Of a DNA stretch of 64,000 nt, positions 51,199 to 62,290 are shown piece after piece. The notes below the pieces were generated by a model, which searched no databases, was not told the DNA's origin, and worked only from the letters and a program-made list of their open reading frames with translations. Position 1 is the stretch's first letter. Every line of letters starts with the position of its first letter. A program made the position numbers and the translations under genes. Source of the stretch: Cryomorphaceae bacterium (GTDB lineage: Bacteria > Bacteroidota > Bacteroidia > Flavobacteriales > Schleiferiaceae); contig JAJTFK010000016.1 of NCBI GenBank assembly GCA_021298655.1, forward strand, positions 45,222 through 109,221, written 5' to 3'.

Positions 51199-54100
51199 AT
51201 GGCGCACGCACAACCGCGAATCAATTTTTCGAGCACCTTCGCTCAGGCGGACTGCCCCGATTTTCTGGACATCCAAATCAAGTCCTTCCGCGATTTTTTC
51301 CAAATTGACACCAAGCCGGAAAACCGCAGTGACGAAGGCCTTTTCAAAACCTTTAACGAGAACTTTCCAATTACGGACAGCCGAAACCAATTCGTGCTGG
51401 AGTTCCTCGACTACTTTGTGGATCCCCCGCGCTACTCCGAGATGGAGTGCATTGAGCGCGGACTTACCTTCTCCGTGCCCCTCAAGGCGCGCCTGAAGCT
51501 TTACTGTACCGACCCCGAGCACGAGGACTTTGAGACCATCGTTCAGGACGTGTACCTCGGAACCATTCCGTACATGACCCCCCGCGGCACGTTCATCATC
51601 AACGGCGCCGAGCGCGTGATCGTGAGCCAGCTGCACCGCTCGCCGGGCGTATTCTTCGGCCAGAGCTTCCACGCCAACGGCACCAAGCTTTACTCGGCGC
51701 GGATTATTCCGTTCAAGGGAAGCTGGATTGAATTTGCCACCGACATCAACGGCGTGATGTATGCCTACATCGACCGCAAGAAGAAGTTGCCCGTCACCAC
51801 CCTGTTCCGCGCCATTGGCTACGAACGCGACAAGGACATCCTGGAAATCTTCGACCTCGCAGAAGAGGTTAAAGTGAGCAAGGCAGGCCTTAAGCGCGTC
51901 GTAGGCCGCAAGCTGGCTGCCCGTGTGCTGAAGTCTTGGATGGAGGACTTCGTAGACGAGGACACCGGTGAGGTGGTATCGATTGAGCGCAACGAGGTAA
52001 TCCTCGACCGCGACACGATTTTGGAGAAGGAGCACGTAGACCTCATCATCGAGAGCGAGGTTGCTACCATCCTTTTGCACAAAGAAGACATCGCCGAGGG
52101 CGAGTTTTCGATCATCTACAACACGCTTCAGAAGGATCCGACCAACTCGGAGATTGAAGCCGTAGAGCACATCTACCGCCAGCTGCGCAACGCCGAACCG
52201 CCCGACGAAGAGACCGCGCGCGGAATCATCGACAAGCTTTTCTTCTCGGAGCAGCGCTACAGCCTCGGTGAGGTAGGCCGCTACCGCTTGAACAAGAAGC
52301 TGGGTCTGAGCATCGACGCGAGCAACCAAGTGCTGACCAAGCAGGACATCATTTCGATTGTCAAGTACCTGATCGAGTTGATCAACTCTAAAGCGGAGAT
52401 TGACGACATCGACCACCTTTCAAACCGCCGTGTGCGCACCGTGGGCGAGCAAATGGCCAACCAGTTTGGCGTAGGCTTGGCCCGTATGGCCCGCACGATC
52501 CGCGAGCGCATGAACGTGCGCGACAACGAGGTGTTCACGCCGATCGACCTGATCAACGCCAAGACGTTGAGTTCGGTAATCAACTCGTTCTTCGGAACCA
52601 ACCAGCTGAGCCAGTTCATGGACCAGACCAACCCGTTGGCCGAAATCACCCACAAGCGCCGCCTTTCGGCCCTCGGACCCGGCGGTCTGAGCCGCGAGCG
52701 CGCGGGCTTCGAAGTTCGTGACGTTCACTACACCCACTACGGACGCCTTTGCCCGATTGAAACGCCGGAAGGTCCGAACATCGGTCTAATTTCGTCGCTC
52801 TGTGTGTACGCTAAGGTGAACTCCATGGGCTTCATTGAGACGCCCTACCGCCAGGTGGACAACGGACGCGTGAAGCTCGAAGGAGCCCCGGTGTTCCTGA
52901 GCGCCGAAGAAGAAGAAGAAAAGGTAATCGCCCAGGCCAACGCGCCGATCAAGGCCGACGGAACCTTTGTGAATCCGCGCGTTAAGGTGCGCGACAAGGG
53001 CGACTTCCCGGTTCTTGAGCCGCAGGAAGTGCAGCTGATGGACGTGGCTCCGAACCAGATCGCCTCGATCTCGGCTTCGTTGATTCCCTTCCTAGAGCAC
53101 GACGACGCCAACCGTGCGCTCATGGGCTCGAACATGATGCGTCAGGCCGTACCCCTGCTTCGTCCCGAAGCACCGATTGTGGGTACCGGTCTGGAGCAGC
53201 AGGTTGCCCGCGACAGCCGCGTACTGATCAACGCAGAAGGATCGGGTACCGTGCGCTACGTGGACGCCAACGAAATTGTGATCGAATACGACCGCACCGA
53301 AGACGAGGAGCTCGTGAGCTTCGAGCCGGCGACCAAGTCGTACCCGCTCATTAAGTTCCTGAAGACCAACCAGTCGACCACGATCAACCTGAAGCCTATT
53401 GTGACCAAAGGCGAGCGCGTCGAGCGCGGTCAGGTACTGTGTGAGGGCTATGCCACCCAGGGCGGAGAGCTTGCGCTCGGCCGCAACCTGCTGGTTGCCT
53501 TCATGCCGTGGAAGGGCTACAACTTCGAGGATGCCATCGTAATCAACGAACGCGTAGTTCGCGAAGACATCTTCACCAGCATCCACATCGACGAGTACTC
53601 GCTCGACGTGCGCGACACCAAGCTGGGCATGGAAGAACTGACCGCCGACATTCCGAACGTAAGCGAAGAGGCCACCAAGGACCTCGACGAGAACGGCTTG
53701 ATTCGCGTGGGCGCTGAAATCGTACCGGGCGACATCATGATCGGTAAGATTACGCCCAAGGGCGAGAGCGATCCCTCGCCCGAGGAGAAGCTGCTCCGCG
53801 CCATCTTCGGCGACAAGGCCGGCGACGTGAAGGATGCTTCGCTTAAGACGCCTCCGGGCATCAGCGGCGTGGTCATCGACAAGAAATTGTTCAGCCGCAG
53901 CATGAAGGACAAGCGCCAGCGCAGCCGCGATAAGGAAGAGCTCGAGCAGCTCGACCTCGAACTCGCTGCCCAGATGGAGGAAGTCCGCACCGTGTTCATC
54001 GACAAGTTGTCGAAGCTGGTGAGCGGCAAGACCTGCCAAGGCGTGTTCAACGACCTGAACGAAGACGTGATTCCCAAGGGAACCAAGTTCACGCTCAAGG

Positions 54101-55005
54101 TGCTCAACGGCGTAGCGGACTACACCCACTTGACCGGTGGAACCTGGACGACCGACGACGACAAGAACGTCTTGATCGACGCCCTCTTGCACAACTACAA
54201 GATCAAGGTGAGCGACATCATGGGCGTAAACCGCCGCAAGAAGTTCACGATCAGCGTAGGGGACGAGTTGCCCGCAGGCATCGTGAAAATGGCCAAGGTC
54301 ATCATCGCCAAGAAGCGCAAGCTCAAGGTGGGTGATAAGATGGCCGGTCGCCACGGCAACAAGGGTATTGTCGCCAAGATTGTGCGCCAAGAAGACATGC
54401 CGTTCCTCGCAGACGGAACGCCAGTCGACATCGTACTCAACCCCTTGGGCGTACCCTCGCGTATGAACATCGGTCAGATTTACGAGACCGTATTGGGCTG
54501 GGCGGGCAAGAAGCTCGGAACCAAGTTCGCTACCCCGATTTTCGACGGTGCGAGCATGGACCAGATTAACGATTTTACCGAAAAGGCGGGCATTCCGCAG
54601 TACGGCCACACCCAGCTGTACGACGGCGGCACCGGAGAGGCCTTCCACCAGAAGGCTACCGTGGGCATCATCTACATGCTCAAGCTGGGCCACATGGTCG
54701 ACGACAAGATGCACGCACGTTCGATCGGACCGTACTCACTCATCACCCAGCAGCCGCTCGGCGGTAAGGCCCAATTTGGTGGCCAGCGCTTCGGTGAGAT
54801 GGAGGTATGGGCGCTCGAAGCCTTCGGCGCATCGAACATCCTTCGCGAGATCCTTACCGTGAAGTCCGACGACGTAGTTGGCCGTGCCAAGACCTACGAG
54901 TCGATTGTTAAAGGCGACCGTATGCCCGAACCCGGCATTCCCGAGTCGTTTAACGTACTGCTCCATGAACTTCAGGGCCTCGGCCTTAAGGTCTCGTTGG
55001 ACTAA
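51199..55005 (+). CDS. rpoB: RNA polymerase beta subunit
   Basis: A 1268-residue core subunit of RNA polymerase. The rifampicin pocket near residues 460-510 reads [19 protein letters not shown], then [20 protein letters not shown], the sensitive wild-type pattern. Other marks are [17 protein letters not shown], the [16 protein letters not shown] region, [17 protein letters not shown] and the C-terminal [19 protein letters not shown]. The start is ATG 51199 ([12 protein letters not shown]); an in-frame extension to 51115 runs back into the hairpin region and is not conserved. rpoC follows after 32 bases. Confidence 0.98.
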   Translation: MAHAQPRINFSSTFAQADCPDFLDIQIKSFRDFFQIDTKPENRSDEGLFKTFNENFPITDSRNQFVLEFLDYFVDPPRYSEMECIERGLTFSVPLKARLKLYCTDPEHEDFETIVQDVYLGTIPYMTPRGTFIINGAERVIVSQLHRSPGVFFGQSFHANGTKLYSARIIPFKGSWIEFATDINGVMYAYIDRKKKLPVTTLFRAIGYERDKDILEIFDLAEEVKVSKAGLKRVVGRKLAARVLKSWMEDFVDEDTGEVVSIERNEVILDRDTILEKEHVDLIIESEVATILLHKEDIAEGEFSIIYNTLQKDPTNSEIEAVEHIYRQLRNAEPPDEETARGIIDKLFFSEQRYSLGEVGRYRLNKKLGLSIDASNQVLTKQDIISIVKYLIELINSKAEIDDIDHLSNRRVRTVGEQMANQFGVGLARMARTIRERMNVRDNEVFTPIDLINAKTLSSVINSFFGTNQLSQFMDQTNPLAEITHKRRLSALGPGGLSRERAGFEVRDVHYTHYGRLCPIETPEGPNIGLISSLCVYAKVNSMGFIETPYRQVDNGRVKLEGAPVFLSAEEEEEKVIAQANAPIKADGTFVNPRVKVRDKGDFPVLEPQEVQLMDVAPNQIASISASLIPFLEHDDANRALMGSNMMRQAVPLLRPEAPIVGTGLEQQVARDSRVLINAEGSGTVRYVDANEIVIEYDRTEDEELVSFEPATKSYPLIKFLKTNQSTTINLKPIVTKGERVERGQVLCEGYATQGGELALGRNLLVAFMPWKGYNFEDAIVINERVVREDIFTSIHIDEYSLDVRDTKLGMEELTADIPNVSEEATKDLDENGLIRVGAEIVPGDIMIGKITPKGESDPSPEEKLLRAIFGDKAGDVKDASLKTPPGISGVVIDKKLFSRSMKDKRQRSRDKEELEQLDLELAAQMEEVRTVFIDKLSKLVSGKTCQGVFNDLNEDVIPKGTKFTLKVLNGVADYTHLTGGTWTTDDDKNVLIDALLHNYKIKVSDIMGVNRRKKFTISVGDELPAGIVKMAKVIIAKKRKLKVGDKMAGRHGNKGIVAKIVRQEDMPFLADGTPVDIVLNPLGVPSRMNIGQIYETVLGWAGKKLGTKFATPIFDGASMDQINDFTEKAGIPQYGHTQLYDGGTGEAFHQKATVGIIYMLKLGHMVDDKMHARSIGPYSLITQQPLGGKAQFGGQRFGEMEVWALEAFGASNILREILTVKSDDVVGRAKTYESIVKGDRMPEPGIPESFNVLLHELQGLGLKVSLD

Positions 55006-55037
55006 GCATCAGGTATTAAGACGGAATTCACACGAAC

Positions 55038-58000
55038 ATGAGAAAGTACGAACAAGCCCCAACCGGCAGCTTCAACCAGATTACCATTAGCCTGGCTTCG
55101 CCGGAATTCCTGCTCGAGAAGTCGAGCGGCGAAATCCTGAAGCCCGAGACCATCAACTACCGGACCCACAAGCCGGAGCGCGATGGACTATTCTGCGAGC
55201 GCATTTTCGGTCCCGTAAAGGATTTTGAATGTGCCTGCGGCAAGTACAAGCGCATCCGCTACAAGGGAATCGTCTGCGACCGTTGCGGCGTAGAGGTTAC
55301 CGAGAAGAAGGTTCGCCGCGAACGCGTAGGCCACATCAGCCTCGTCGTTCCCGTGGCGCACATCTGGTACTTCCGTTCGCTTCCGAATAAAATCGGCTAC
55401 TTGCTCGGCATTCCGACCAAGAAGCTCGACATGATCATTTACTACGAGCGCTACATCGTGATCCAGCCGGGTATGGCGACGGATGCCGACGGAAACGCCT
55501 TCACCAAGCTTCAGTTCCTGACCGAAGAGGAGTACCTCGACGCCTTGGATCGCCTGCCGAACCAAGACAACCAGTACTTGGAGGACCACGACCCCAATAA
55601 GTTCATCGCCAAGATGGGCGCCGAGGCCCTGTACATGCTGCTTCAGCGTTTGGATCTTCCGGCCCTGTCGTTTGAGCTTCGTGCCCAGGCCGACCGCGAA
55701 ACCTCGCAGCAGCGCAAGCAGGAGGCCCTCAAGCGCCTGCAGGTGGTTGAGGCCATGAAGGAGGCCAACGAGCGCATGGAGAACAAGCCGGAGTGGTTGA
55801 TCATGAAGGTGGTTCCCGTGATTCCGCCCGAACTTCGTCCGCTGGTGCCCTTGGACGGTGGCCGCTTCGCGACCAGCGACCTTAACGACCTGTACCGCCG
55901 CGTAATCATCCGCAACAACCGCTTGAAGCGCTTGCTGGAGATCAAGGCCCCCGAAGTGATCCTGCGCAACGAAAAGCGCATGCTTCAAGAGGCCGTAGAC
56001 AGCCTGTTCGACAACACCCGCAAGGCAAGTGCCGTTAAAACCGAAAGCAACCGTCCGCTTAAGTCGCTGAGCGACAGCCTCAAGGGCAAGCAGGGCCGCT
56101 TCCGCCAAAACCTTTTGGGTAAGCGCGTGGACTACTCGGCGCGTTCGGTTATCGTTATTGGCCCTGACTTGAAGCTGCACGAGTGCGGACTTCCAAAGGA
56201 CATGGCTGCGGAACTCTACAAGCCGTTTATCGTGCGCAAGCTCATCGAGCGCGGCATCGTGAAGACGGTGAAGTCGGCTAAGAAAATCATCGACAAGCGC
56301 GAAGCGGTTGTTTGGGACATCCTCGAGAACGTGATGAAGGGCCACCCGGTGCTTCTGAACCGTGCTCCGACGCTGCACCGCTTGGGCATCCAGGCCTTCC
56401 AGCCGCGCATGATCGAGGGCAAGGCCATCCAACTTCACCCGCTGACCTGTACGGCCTTCAACGCCGACTTTGACGGCGACCAAATGGCCGTTCACTTGCC
56501 GCTTGGGCCCGCCGCCATCTTGGAGGCGCAGATCCTGATGCTGGCGTCACACAACATCCTGAACCCCGCGAACGGTTCGCCGATCACGGTTCCGTCACAG
56601 GACATGGTTCTGGGTCTGTACTACATGACCAAGCCCAAGCGCAACCTTCCCGGCGATCCGGTTAAGGGCGAGGGCATGACCTTCTACTCGGCTGAAGAGG
56701 TAACCATTGCGTTCAACGAACGCCGCGTGGACCTCGGTGCCGTGGTTAAGGTGCGCGCACGCGTTGAAAACGACCGTGGCGAGCTCGTTACCAAGGTGAT
56801 CGAAACGTCGGTAGGTCGCGTGCTCTTCAACAAGGCCGTGCCCGAGAAGGTTGGTTTTATCAACGAATTGCTGACCAAAAAGGCGCTCCGCGACATCATC
56901 GCGCGCATTTTGACCAAGACCGACGTTCCGACGACGGCGCAGTTCCTCGACGACATCAAGAATTTGGGCTACAGCACGGCATTCCGCGGCGGACTTTCGT
57001 TCTCGCTGGGTGACATCACGGTGCCCGAAGCCAAGGAGTCGCTGATCAAAGAGGCCAACGACGAAGTAGAAGGCATTTTGGCCAACTACAACATGGGTCT
57101 GATCACCAACAACGAGCGCTACAACCAAGTCATTGACGTGTGGACCAACACGAACGCCCGACTGACCCAAGCCGCGATGAGCCAGCTCATCAACGACCGT
57201 CAGGGCTTCAACCCGATCTACATGATGCTGGACTCGGGTGCACGGGGTTCGAAGGAGCAGATTCGCCAGCTGTCGGGCATGCGGGGTCTTATGGCCAAGC
57301 CGCAGAAATCCGGTTCAGGCGGCGGAGAGATCATCGAAAACCCGATTATCTCGAACTTTAAAGAGGGCCTTTCGATCTTGGAGTACTTCATTTCGACGCA
57401 CGGTGCCCGTAAGGGTCTGGCGGATACGGCCTTGAAGACGGCCGACGCCGGTTACCTGACGCGCCGTCTGCACGACGTAGCTCAAGACGTGATCATCAAC
57501 GAGGTAGACTGCGGTACGCTGCGCGGCCTCGAGGTGACCGCCCTGCGCAAGAACGAAGAAGTGGTCGAGACGCTGTACGAGCGCATCACCGGCCGCGTAA
57601 CCCTTCACGACGTGATTGATCCGCTCACGGGCGAGGTCTACGTTCAAACGGGCGACATGATTTCGGACGACGCCGCACGCAAGATTGAGGCCTCTCCGGT
57701 GGAGATGGTTGAAGTTCGCTCGGCGCTGACCTGCGAAAGCAAGCGCGGAATTTGTGCGAAGTGCTACGGACGCAACCTGGCCACGGCCAAGGGCGTGCAG
57801 ATGGGCGAAGCGGTTGGCGTTATCGCTGCCCAGTCCATCGGTGAGCCGGGTACGCAGCTGACCCTCCGTACGTTCCACGTGGGTGGTACGGCCGGCAACA
57901 TTTCTGAGGTGAACAGCCTGATCGCCAAGTTTGACGGCATCGTTGAACTGGATGAGGTGCGCACCGTAGAAGGTGAGGGTGCCGACGGAAGCATGTCGAC

Positions 58001-59345
58001 CATCGTCATTGGCCGTACCGGCGAACTCCGCATTGTGGACGAGAAGACGGGCATTTCGGTGATGACGGGCAACGTTCCCTACGGCTCGAATTTGGTCGTC
58101 AAGCACGGCCAAAAGGTGGCCAAAGGCGACGCCCTGTGTTCATGGGATCCGTACAACGCCGTTATTATTTCGGAATTTGCCGGGGTAGTTGGCTACCAAG
58201 ACATTGTTCAAGGTTTGAGCTACAAGGTTGAAATCGACGAGCAGACGGGCTTCCAAGACAAGGTTATTAGCGACGCGCGTACCAAGAAGTTGGTGCCGAT
58301 GATTCAAATTCTCACCAAGAAAGGCCAAGAGATCAAGCACTACACCCTGCCGGTGGGTGCCCACCTCAGGGTCGACGAGGGCGAAGAAGTCAAGGCCGGT
58401 AAGGTGTTGGTGAAAATTCCGCGCCGCGGAGCCAAGGCCGGTGACATCACGGGCGGTCTGCCCCGCGTAACCGAGCTGTTTGAAGCACGCAACCCGTCGA
58501 ATCCTTCGGTAGTAGCCGAAATCGACGGTACGGTTTCCTACGGCAAGATCAAGCGCGGCAACCGCGAGATCGTGATCGAGAGCCGCACCGGCGAGCAGCG
58601 CCGCTACCTGATCAACCTGAGCAAGCAGATTCTGGTCCAAGAGAACGACTTCGTGCGCGCCGGTTCGCCGCTGAGCGACGGAGCCATTTCTCCGGCCGAC
58701 ATCTTGGCGATCCAAGGACCGACTGCGGTACAGGAGTACCTCGTGAACGAGATTCAAGAGGTATACCGCCTGCAGGGTGTGAAGATCAACGACAAGCACT
58801 TCGAGGTGATTGTGCGCCAAATGATGCGCAAGGTGGAAATCGTGGACGGTGGCGACACCATGTTCCTCGAAGGCCACTACGAGCACGTGGGCGACTTCAT
58901 CGAAGAGAACGACCGCGTATTTGACAAGAAGGTGGTGGTGAACGCTGGCGACAGCGAGAACCTGAAAGAGGGCCAGATGATTACGGCCCGCCAGCTTCGC
59001 GACGAAAACTCGCTCCTCAAGCGTTCCGACAAGGCGCTGGTGGAGGCACGCGACGCCCGCTCTGCGACGGCCCAACTGGTGCTTCAGGGCATCACGCGCG
59101 CTTCGCTGCAGACCAAGTCGTGGGTTTCGGCCGCGTCGTTCCAGGAGACCACCAAGGTGCTCAACGAGGCAGCAATTGCCGCGAAGAGCGACGGCCTCGA
59201 GGGTCTGAAGGAGAACGTGATCGTGGGTCACCGCATTCCTGCGGGAACCGGCTTGAAGCAGTACTACACTTCGGTGGTAGGTAACCGCGACGAGTACGAC
59301 CGCATGATGGCTGCCAAGTCAGTGGATATCGAAGCTGCTGAGTAA
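55038..59345 (+). CDS. rpoC: RNA polymerase beta' subunit
   Basis: A 1435-residue subunit that holds the catalytic centre. The N-terminal zinc site is [13 protein letters not shown] plus CDRCG (about residues 66-84). The active-site loop is [19 protein letters not shown] (about 474), with three Asp residues that bind Mg. The trigger-loop/bridge area has [20 protein letters not shown] and the second zinc site [17 protein letters not shown] (about 898-914). The length is normal for Bacteroidota. The TAA overlaps the next ATG (TAATG). Confidence 0.98.
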   Translation: MRKYEQAPTGSFNQITISLASPEFLLEKSSGEILKPETINYRTHKPERDGLFCERIFGPVKDFECACGKYKRIRYKGIVCDRCGVEVTEKKVRRERVGHISLVVPVAHIWYFRSLPNKIGYLLGIPTKKLDMIIYYERYIVIQPGMATDADGNAFTKLQFLTEEEYLDALDRLPNQDNQYLEDHDPNKFIAKMGAEALYMLLQRLDLPALSFELRAQADRETSQQRKQEALKRLQVVEAMKEANERMENKPEWLIMKVVPVIPPELRPLVPLDGGRFATSDLNDLYRRVIIRNNRLKRLLEIKAPEVILRNEKRMLQEAVDSLFDNTRKASAVKTESNRPLKSLSDSLKGKQGRFRQNLLGKRVDYSARSVIVIGPDLKLHECGLPKDMAAELYKPFIVRKLIERGIVKTVKSAKKIIDKREAVVWDILENVMKGHPVLLNRAPTLHRLGIQAFQPRMIEGKAIQLHPLTCTAFNADFDGDQMAVHLPLGPAAILEAQILMLASHNILNPANGSPITVPSQDMVLGLYYMTKPKRNLPGDPVKGEGMTFYSAEEVTIAFNERRVDLGAVVKVRARVENDRGELVTKVIETSVGRVLFNKAVPEKVGFINELLTKKALRDIIARILTKTDVPTTAQFLDDIKNLGYSTAFRGGLSFSLGDITVPEAKESLIKEANDEVEGILANYNMGLITNNERYNQVIDVWTNTNARLTQAAMSQLINDRQGFNPIYMMLDSGARGSKEQIRQLSGMRGLMAKPQKSGSGGGEIIENPIISNFKEGLSILEYFISTHGARKGLADTALKTADAGYLTRRLHDVAQDVIINEVDCGTLRGLEVTALRKNEEVVETLYERITGRVTLHDVIDPLTGEVYVQTGDMISDDAARKIEASPVEMVEVRSALTCESKRGICAKCYGRNLATAKGVQMGEAVGVIAAQSIGEPGTQLTLRTFHVGGTAGNISEVNSLIAKFDGIVELDEVRTVEGEGADGSMSTIVIGRTGELRIVDEKTGISVMTGNVPYGSNLVVKHGQKVAKGDALCSWDPYNAVIISEFAGVVGYQDIVQGLSYKVEIDEQTGFQDKVISDARTKKLVPMIQILTKKGQEIKHYTLPVGAHLRVDEGEEVKAGKVLVKIPRRGAKAGDITGGLPRVTELFEARNPSNPSVVAEIDGTVSYGKIKRGNREIVIESRTGEQRRYLINLSKQILVQENDFVRAGSPLSDGAISPADILAIQGPTAVQEYLVNEIQEVYRLQGVKINDKHFEVIVRQMMRKVEIVDGGDTMFLEGHYEHVGDFIEENDRVFDKKVVVNAGDSENLKEGQMITARQLRDENSLLKRSDKALVEARDARSATAQLVLQGITRASLQTKSWVSAASFQETTKVLNEAAIAAKSDGLEGLKENVIVGHRIPAGTGLKQYYTSVVGNRDEYDRMMAAKSVDIEAAE

Positions 59346-59653
59346 TGAGCGAGCAGGATCCCAACCAGCTGCAAATTGAGCTTTCGCCGGAGATGGCCGA
59401 TGGAGTGTACTCCAATCTGGCCATCATCAACCACTCGAACAGCGAATTTGTGGTCGACTTCATTCAAATGATGCCGGGCTTGCCCAAGGCAAAGGTGAAG
59501 TCTCGGGTGATCCTCACTCCGCAGCACGCGAAGCGGTTGGTGCGCGCACTCGCCGACAACGTGGCGCGCTACGAGGCCACCCACGGGGAAATTGCCGACA
59601 CGGAGCTTCCGGGAATGCCGATTCACTTCGGCGGACCTGCGGGCCAAGCCTAA
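59345..59653 (+). CDS. DUF3467 protein
   Basis: A 102-residue acidic protein of the DUF3467 family: LQIELSPEMADGVYSNLAII near the start, then NSEFVVDFIQMMPGLPKAKV and VILTPQHAKRLVRALADNV. The family is small, widespread in Bacteroidota, and of unknown function. It usually follows rpoC, as here, where the start shares one base with the rpoC stop. Co-expression with RNA polymerase suggests a link to transcription, but nothing in the sequence shows a binding site. Confidence 0.88.
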   Translation: MSEQDPNQLQIELSPEMADGVYSNLAIINHSNSEFVVDFIQMMPGLPKAKVKSRVILTPQHAKRLVRALADNVARYEATHGEIADTELPGMPIHFGGPAGQA

Positions 59654-59670
59654 GCAACCTGATGTAAAGC

Positions 59671-59702
59671 AAAAGCCACCGGCGCAAGCCGGTGGCTTTT
59701 TT
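59671..59702. terminator. Intrinsic terminator after DUF3467
   Basis: A perfect 9-bp stem (GCCACCGGC/GCCGGTGGC) with GCAA loop, preceded by AAAA and followed by six T. It closes the rpoBC operon and could also act on the minus-strand gene at 59760. Confidence 0.9.
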
Positions 59703-59714
59703 GTTGCTATTAAC

Positions 59715-59763
59715 TAGTTGCTAGTTGCTAGTTGCTAGTTACTAGTTGCTGGTGGCTGGTTAT
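59715..59763 (+). repeat. Tandem heptamer repeat, unit TAGTTGC
   Basis: Five near-identical TAGTTGC/TAGTTAC units from 59715 to 59749, then degenerate TGGTGGC and TGGTTAT to 59763. The last unit covers the stop codon of the DUF6095 gene. The same unit recurs at 60983-61009 at the other end of this gene pair. Confidence 0.85.
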
Positions 59764-59972
59764 CGGCCAAAGAAGCCGTCGAGCAGGATGCCGATGCCGC
59801 GCACCAAGATGCCGACGCCCACGAACATGGCGGTGACGATGAAGGCCGCGGGGATCCAGTTGCCGGCTTGGAGGGCCGGGCCTGCGACCCAGTAGAAGAA
59901 GGCGGGTCCGCCAAACATGAACGGAAACGAGGCCGAGAGCCACAGCAGGCCGCGAAGGATTTTGGGGTTCAT
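59760..59972 (-). CDS. DUF6095 small membrane protein
   Basis: A 70-residue protein with two membrane helices (about residues 7-32, LLWLSASFPFMFGGPAFFYW, and about 40-62, AFIVTAMFVGVGILVRGIGI) and the terminal ILLDGFFGR. This fits the DUF6095 family of small flavobacterial membrane proteins, whose function is unknown. Its ATG at 59972 overlaps the acyltransferase stop by four bases (ATGA). It ends inside the heptamer repeat block. Confidence 0.7.
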   Translation of the reverse strand: MNPKILRGLLWLSASFPFMFGGPAFFYWVAGPALQAGNWIPAAFIVTAMFVGVGILVRGIGILLDGFFGR

Positions 59973-60979
59973 AGGCGCAGTTTTAGTTGGGCCAGCGGCC
60001 GTTCCACGAAGGTATAGGTCAGAAGGCTAAGCCCGAGGGTTCCGGCCGCGAACCCGGGCACGACCCAAGGTTGCGGGAGCAGCGCCTCACAAAGGCTCAG
60101 AACGGGCAGGTGGAGCAGGTAGATGCTGAAGCTGAGGGTTCCGAGGACGCGCAACGGCTTCCAGCGGCCCAGCGCGGACAGGGCCACTTCGTGGTAGAGC
60201 GCTTGGTATAGGATTAAGGCCCAGACCAAGCCGTAGGCTAAGGTGTAGGTGTAGCCGTGGAACGGGCTGGCGCCGAAAAGGGCGCGGGCGGCGCTTGGCA
60301 CCGTGGTTAGCACGAGGGCGAAGAGGGCGAGGCCAAGTCCGCCCGGAAGCTGCAGGCGGCGTTGGGCCATGGCGAGCAGGGTTCCGAAGGAAAGGACCGG
60401 CGCGAAGCGCAGGAAAAGCGGCATTTCGACGTGCCGGTAGCGAAGGTACCAAAGCCCGCAGGTTGCCGTGAGCAGGACCAGCATGGCGAGCCAGGGTCGG
60501 GCGCGGTACAGCGGCCACAGGGCCAGCACGAGCAGCGGCGAGATGAGGTAGTAGGCGACCTCGACGGGGATGGTCCAGAAGACGCCCTTGGCCTCGGTGA
60601 GGCTCAGGTGGGCCAGGATGTCGCCGAGGTTGTGAATGGGTCCGCCAAAGCCGTTGGTGTAGAGCGCAAGGCTGGCGACCAGAGCCAGTAGGTACATGGG
60701 GTAGATGCGCAGCAGTCGGCGCAGGGCGTAGCGCAGCCAAAACCTGGGGGTCGCAGTCTGGGCCGTCAGGGCGTCGAGCATTTGGCGGTTGATGAGGTAG
60801 GCCGACAGCACGAAGAAGAGGTAGACGCCGACGCTTCCGAAGTGGTCAAAGTCGATGCCCAAGGGGTCGTAGCCGGCGTGGCTGCTGTGGGCGAGGAGCA
60901 CGAACAGCACCGCAAGGCCGCGGAATCCGTCGAGCTCGGGCTGGTGGTGGGGGTTGCTGTCGTTGGGTAGGAGGTGCAC
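59969..60979 (-). CDS. Acyltransferase family 3 (OafA/YrhL-like) membrane protein
   Basis: A 336-residue inner-membrane protein with about ten membrane spans. The family-3 acyltransferase signature is at the N-terminus: ELDGFRGLAVLFVLLAH (residues 15-31) with the catalytic His, followed by the Arg pair in LRRLLRIYPMYLLALV. Such enzymes add acetyl or succinyl groups to surface sugars or lipids. The start is GTG at 60979, just downstream of the second heptamer block. It is coupled to the DUF6095 gene by a four-base overlap. Both genes lie between two blocks of the same heptamer repeat. Confidence 0.85.
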   Translation of the reverse strand: MHLLPNDSNPHHQPELDGFRGLAVLFVLLAHSSHAGYDPLGIDFDHFGSVGVYLFFVLSAYLINRQMLDALTAQTATPRFWLRYALRRLLRIYPMYLLALVASLALYTNGFGGPIHNLGDILAHLSLTEAKGVFWTIPVEVAYYLISPLLVLALWPLYRARPWLAMLVLLTATCGLWYLRYRHVEMPLFLRFAPVLSFGTLLAMAQRRLQLPGGLGLALFALVLTTVPSAARALFGASPFHGYTYTLAYGLVWALILYQALYHEVALSALGRWKPLRVLGTLSFSIYLLHLPVLSLCEALLPQPWVVPGFAAGTLGLSLLTYTFVERPLAQLKLRL

Positions 60980-60982
60980 AAC

Positions 60983-61009
60983 AAGTTGCTAGTTACTAGT
61001 TACTTGTTT
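60983..61009 (+). repeat. Second heptamer repeat block (AAGTTGC, TAGTTAC, TAGTTAC, TTGTTTC)
   Basis: Four units in the same orientation as the block at 59715. They cover the last codons and stop codon of the aminotransferase gene and lie just upstream of the acyltransferase GTG. Confidence 0.8.
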
Positions 61010-62186
61010 CATCCAGGCTGGCGCAGATGGCGTCGACGGCGCGTTGGGCTTCGTCGTCGCTGAGGGTCAGGGGCGGAGCTAGGCGCAGCGCTTGGTTTTC
61101 GAAGAGGAACCAGTCGGTCAGGAAGCCCTTTTGGATGAGGGACTGCTGGACGGCCAGGACGCGGTCAAAGGAGTCGAGCACGACGGCGAGGAGGGCGCCG
61201 CGGCCGCGGATTTCGCGCACGGCGGGGTGGTCTTCGAGACCGCGGCGAAACAGGGCTTCGAGGGCGGGGGCGCGCAGCGCGAAGCGGTCGCGCGCCAGGA
61301 TGGTCCAGGCCGCCAGGCCCGCCGCGCAGCTCACGGGGTGGCCGCCAAAGGTGGTAAGGTGGCCGAGCATGGGGTGTTCGGCCAAGGTGGCCATGAGGGT
61401 GCGGTTGGCGGCAAAGGCCCCGAGGGGCATGCCGCCGCCCAAGGCCTTCGCCAGGCAGAGGACGTCGGGGGTGATTCCGGCCGCGGTGAAGGCGAAGGCC
61501 TCGCCGCTGCGGCCGAAGCCGGTTTGGATTTCGTCGACGATGAGCAGGGCTCCGGCCGCGCGGCACCGCGCCTCGAGGGCGCGCAGCCAAGCGAAGTCGG
61601 CGGGCACGTAGCCGGATTCCGCTTGAATGACTTCGACCAGGACGGCGGCGGTGCGGGGGCCGACGGCGTCGAGGGCTTGGCTGCGGTTGAACGGAAGGAT
61701 TCGGTGGCCCGGCACCAGCGGGCGGTAGGCCGACTTCATGCACTCGTTGCCCATGGCCGAGAGGGGCCCGGTGGTGGATCCGTGGTAGGACCCGACGAAC
61801 GAGATGATTTCGCTGCGGCCGGTGGCGCGCTTGGCCAGTTTGAGGGCGCCGTCGACGGCTTCGGCTCCGGAATTGCCCCAGTAAATTTGGTCGAGCGAGG
61901 CCGGAAGGGCCGCCAGCAGGGCTTCTGCGTAGGCCACCTGGGGCAGCTGGGCGTATTCCCCGTAGACCATCAGGTGCATGTGCTGGGCGGCCTGGTGCTG
62001 GACCGCCGCGACGATTTCGGGATGGCTGTGTCCGAGGTTGGCCACGCCGATGCCCGAAATGAGGTCCATGTGGGCCTTGCCCTGGGGATCGTAGAGGTAG
62101 ACGCCCTCAGCCCGCACAAATTCTAGGGCCAAGGGGCTGAAGGTGGTGGGGGCGAGGTGGTGCAAAAAACCTTGGCGAACGTCCAT
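60996..62186 (-). CDS. Class III PLP-dependent aminotransferase
   Basis: A 396-residue cytoplasmic enzyme of the ornithine/GABA aminotransferase type. It shows GIGVANLGHSHPEIVAAVQ near residue 50, NSGAEAVDGALKLAKRATG, SYHGSTTGPLSAMGN, the PLP-stacking VDEIQTGFGRSG with the essential Asp, and the PLP-binding Lys in LCLAKALGGGMPLGAF (about residue 257). The amino donor cannot be told from sequence; candidates are acetylornithine, ornithine, 4-aminobutyrate or other omega-amino acids. No arginine-synthesis genes are nearby, so argD is not assigned. ATG 62186 was chosen because of the TACCTTAG box 4 bases upstream. Confidence 0.88.
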   Translation of the reverse strand: MDVRQGFLHHLAPTTFSPLALEFVRAEGVYLYDPQGKAHMDLISGIGVANLGHSHPEIVAAVQHQAAQHMHLMVYGEYAQLPQVAYAEALLAALPASLDQIYWGNSGAEAVDGALKLAKRATGRSEIISFVGSYHGSTTGPLSAMGNECMKSAYRPLVPGHRILPFNRSQALDAVGPRTAAVLVEVIQAESGYVPADFAWLRALEARCRAAGALLIVDEIQTGFGRSGEAFAFTAAGITPDVLCLAKALGGGMPLGAFAANRTLMATLAEHPMLGHLTTFGGHPVSCAAGLAAWTILARDRFALRAPALEALFRRGLEDHPAVREIRGRGALLAVVLDSFDRVLAVQQSLIQKGFLTDWFLFENQALRLAPPLTLSDDEAQRAVDAICASLDETSN

Positions 62187-62190
62187 TCCG

Positions 62191-62198
62191 CTAAGGTA
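62191..62198 (-). promoter_or_regulatory. Possible -7 element for the aminotransferase gene
   Basis: Minus-strand TACCTTAG, the same variant as at 996, ends 4 bases before the ATG at 62186. A leaderless transcript is predicted. Confidence 0.4.
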
Positions 62199-62258
62199 CG
62201 GGGGTGTTTGGGTTTTGCGGAATCCGGTTATATCCGAACACCCGGCGTGGGGTGGCAC

Positions 62259-62284
62259 AAAAAAATCCGGGTATAACCGGATTT
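62259..62284 (-). terminator. Intrinsic terminator of the sigma-factor cassette
   Basis: Read on the minus strand, an 8-bp stem AAATCCGG/CCGGATTT with a six-base loop is followed by TTTT. It lies just after the 173-residue gene that ends at 62291. Confidence 0.75.
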
Positions 62285-62290
62285 ACTATT

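Noticed and set aside
52590..52720. Rifampicin-resistance changes in rpoB
   Set aside because: The pocket residues read as the usual sensitive pattern; no substitution at the classical positions was seen.
53092..54714. 540-residue open frame on the minus strand within rpoB
   Set aside because: It is a shadow of a GC-rich conserved gene; the composition is of mirrored codons and no known domain or start signal is seen.
59701..59760. CRISPR-like array
   Set aside because: The repeats are 7 bases long and directly adjacent, with no spacers and no cas genes nearby.
59728..59943. 71-residue minus-strand frame over the heptamer repeat
   Set aside because: Arg/His/Leu-rich and out of frame with the two-helix DUF6095 protein that occupies the same region and has a proper coupled start.
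61092..62126. 344-residue plus-strand open frame opposite the aminotransferase
   Set aside because: Gly/Ala/Glu-rich low-complexity shadow of a clear class III aminotransferase; no motif.
60996..62186. Assignment of the aminotransferase as argD
   Set aside because: The class III motifs are shared by ornithine, GABA and other omega-aminotransferases, and no arginine genes are in the neighbourhood.
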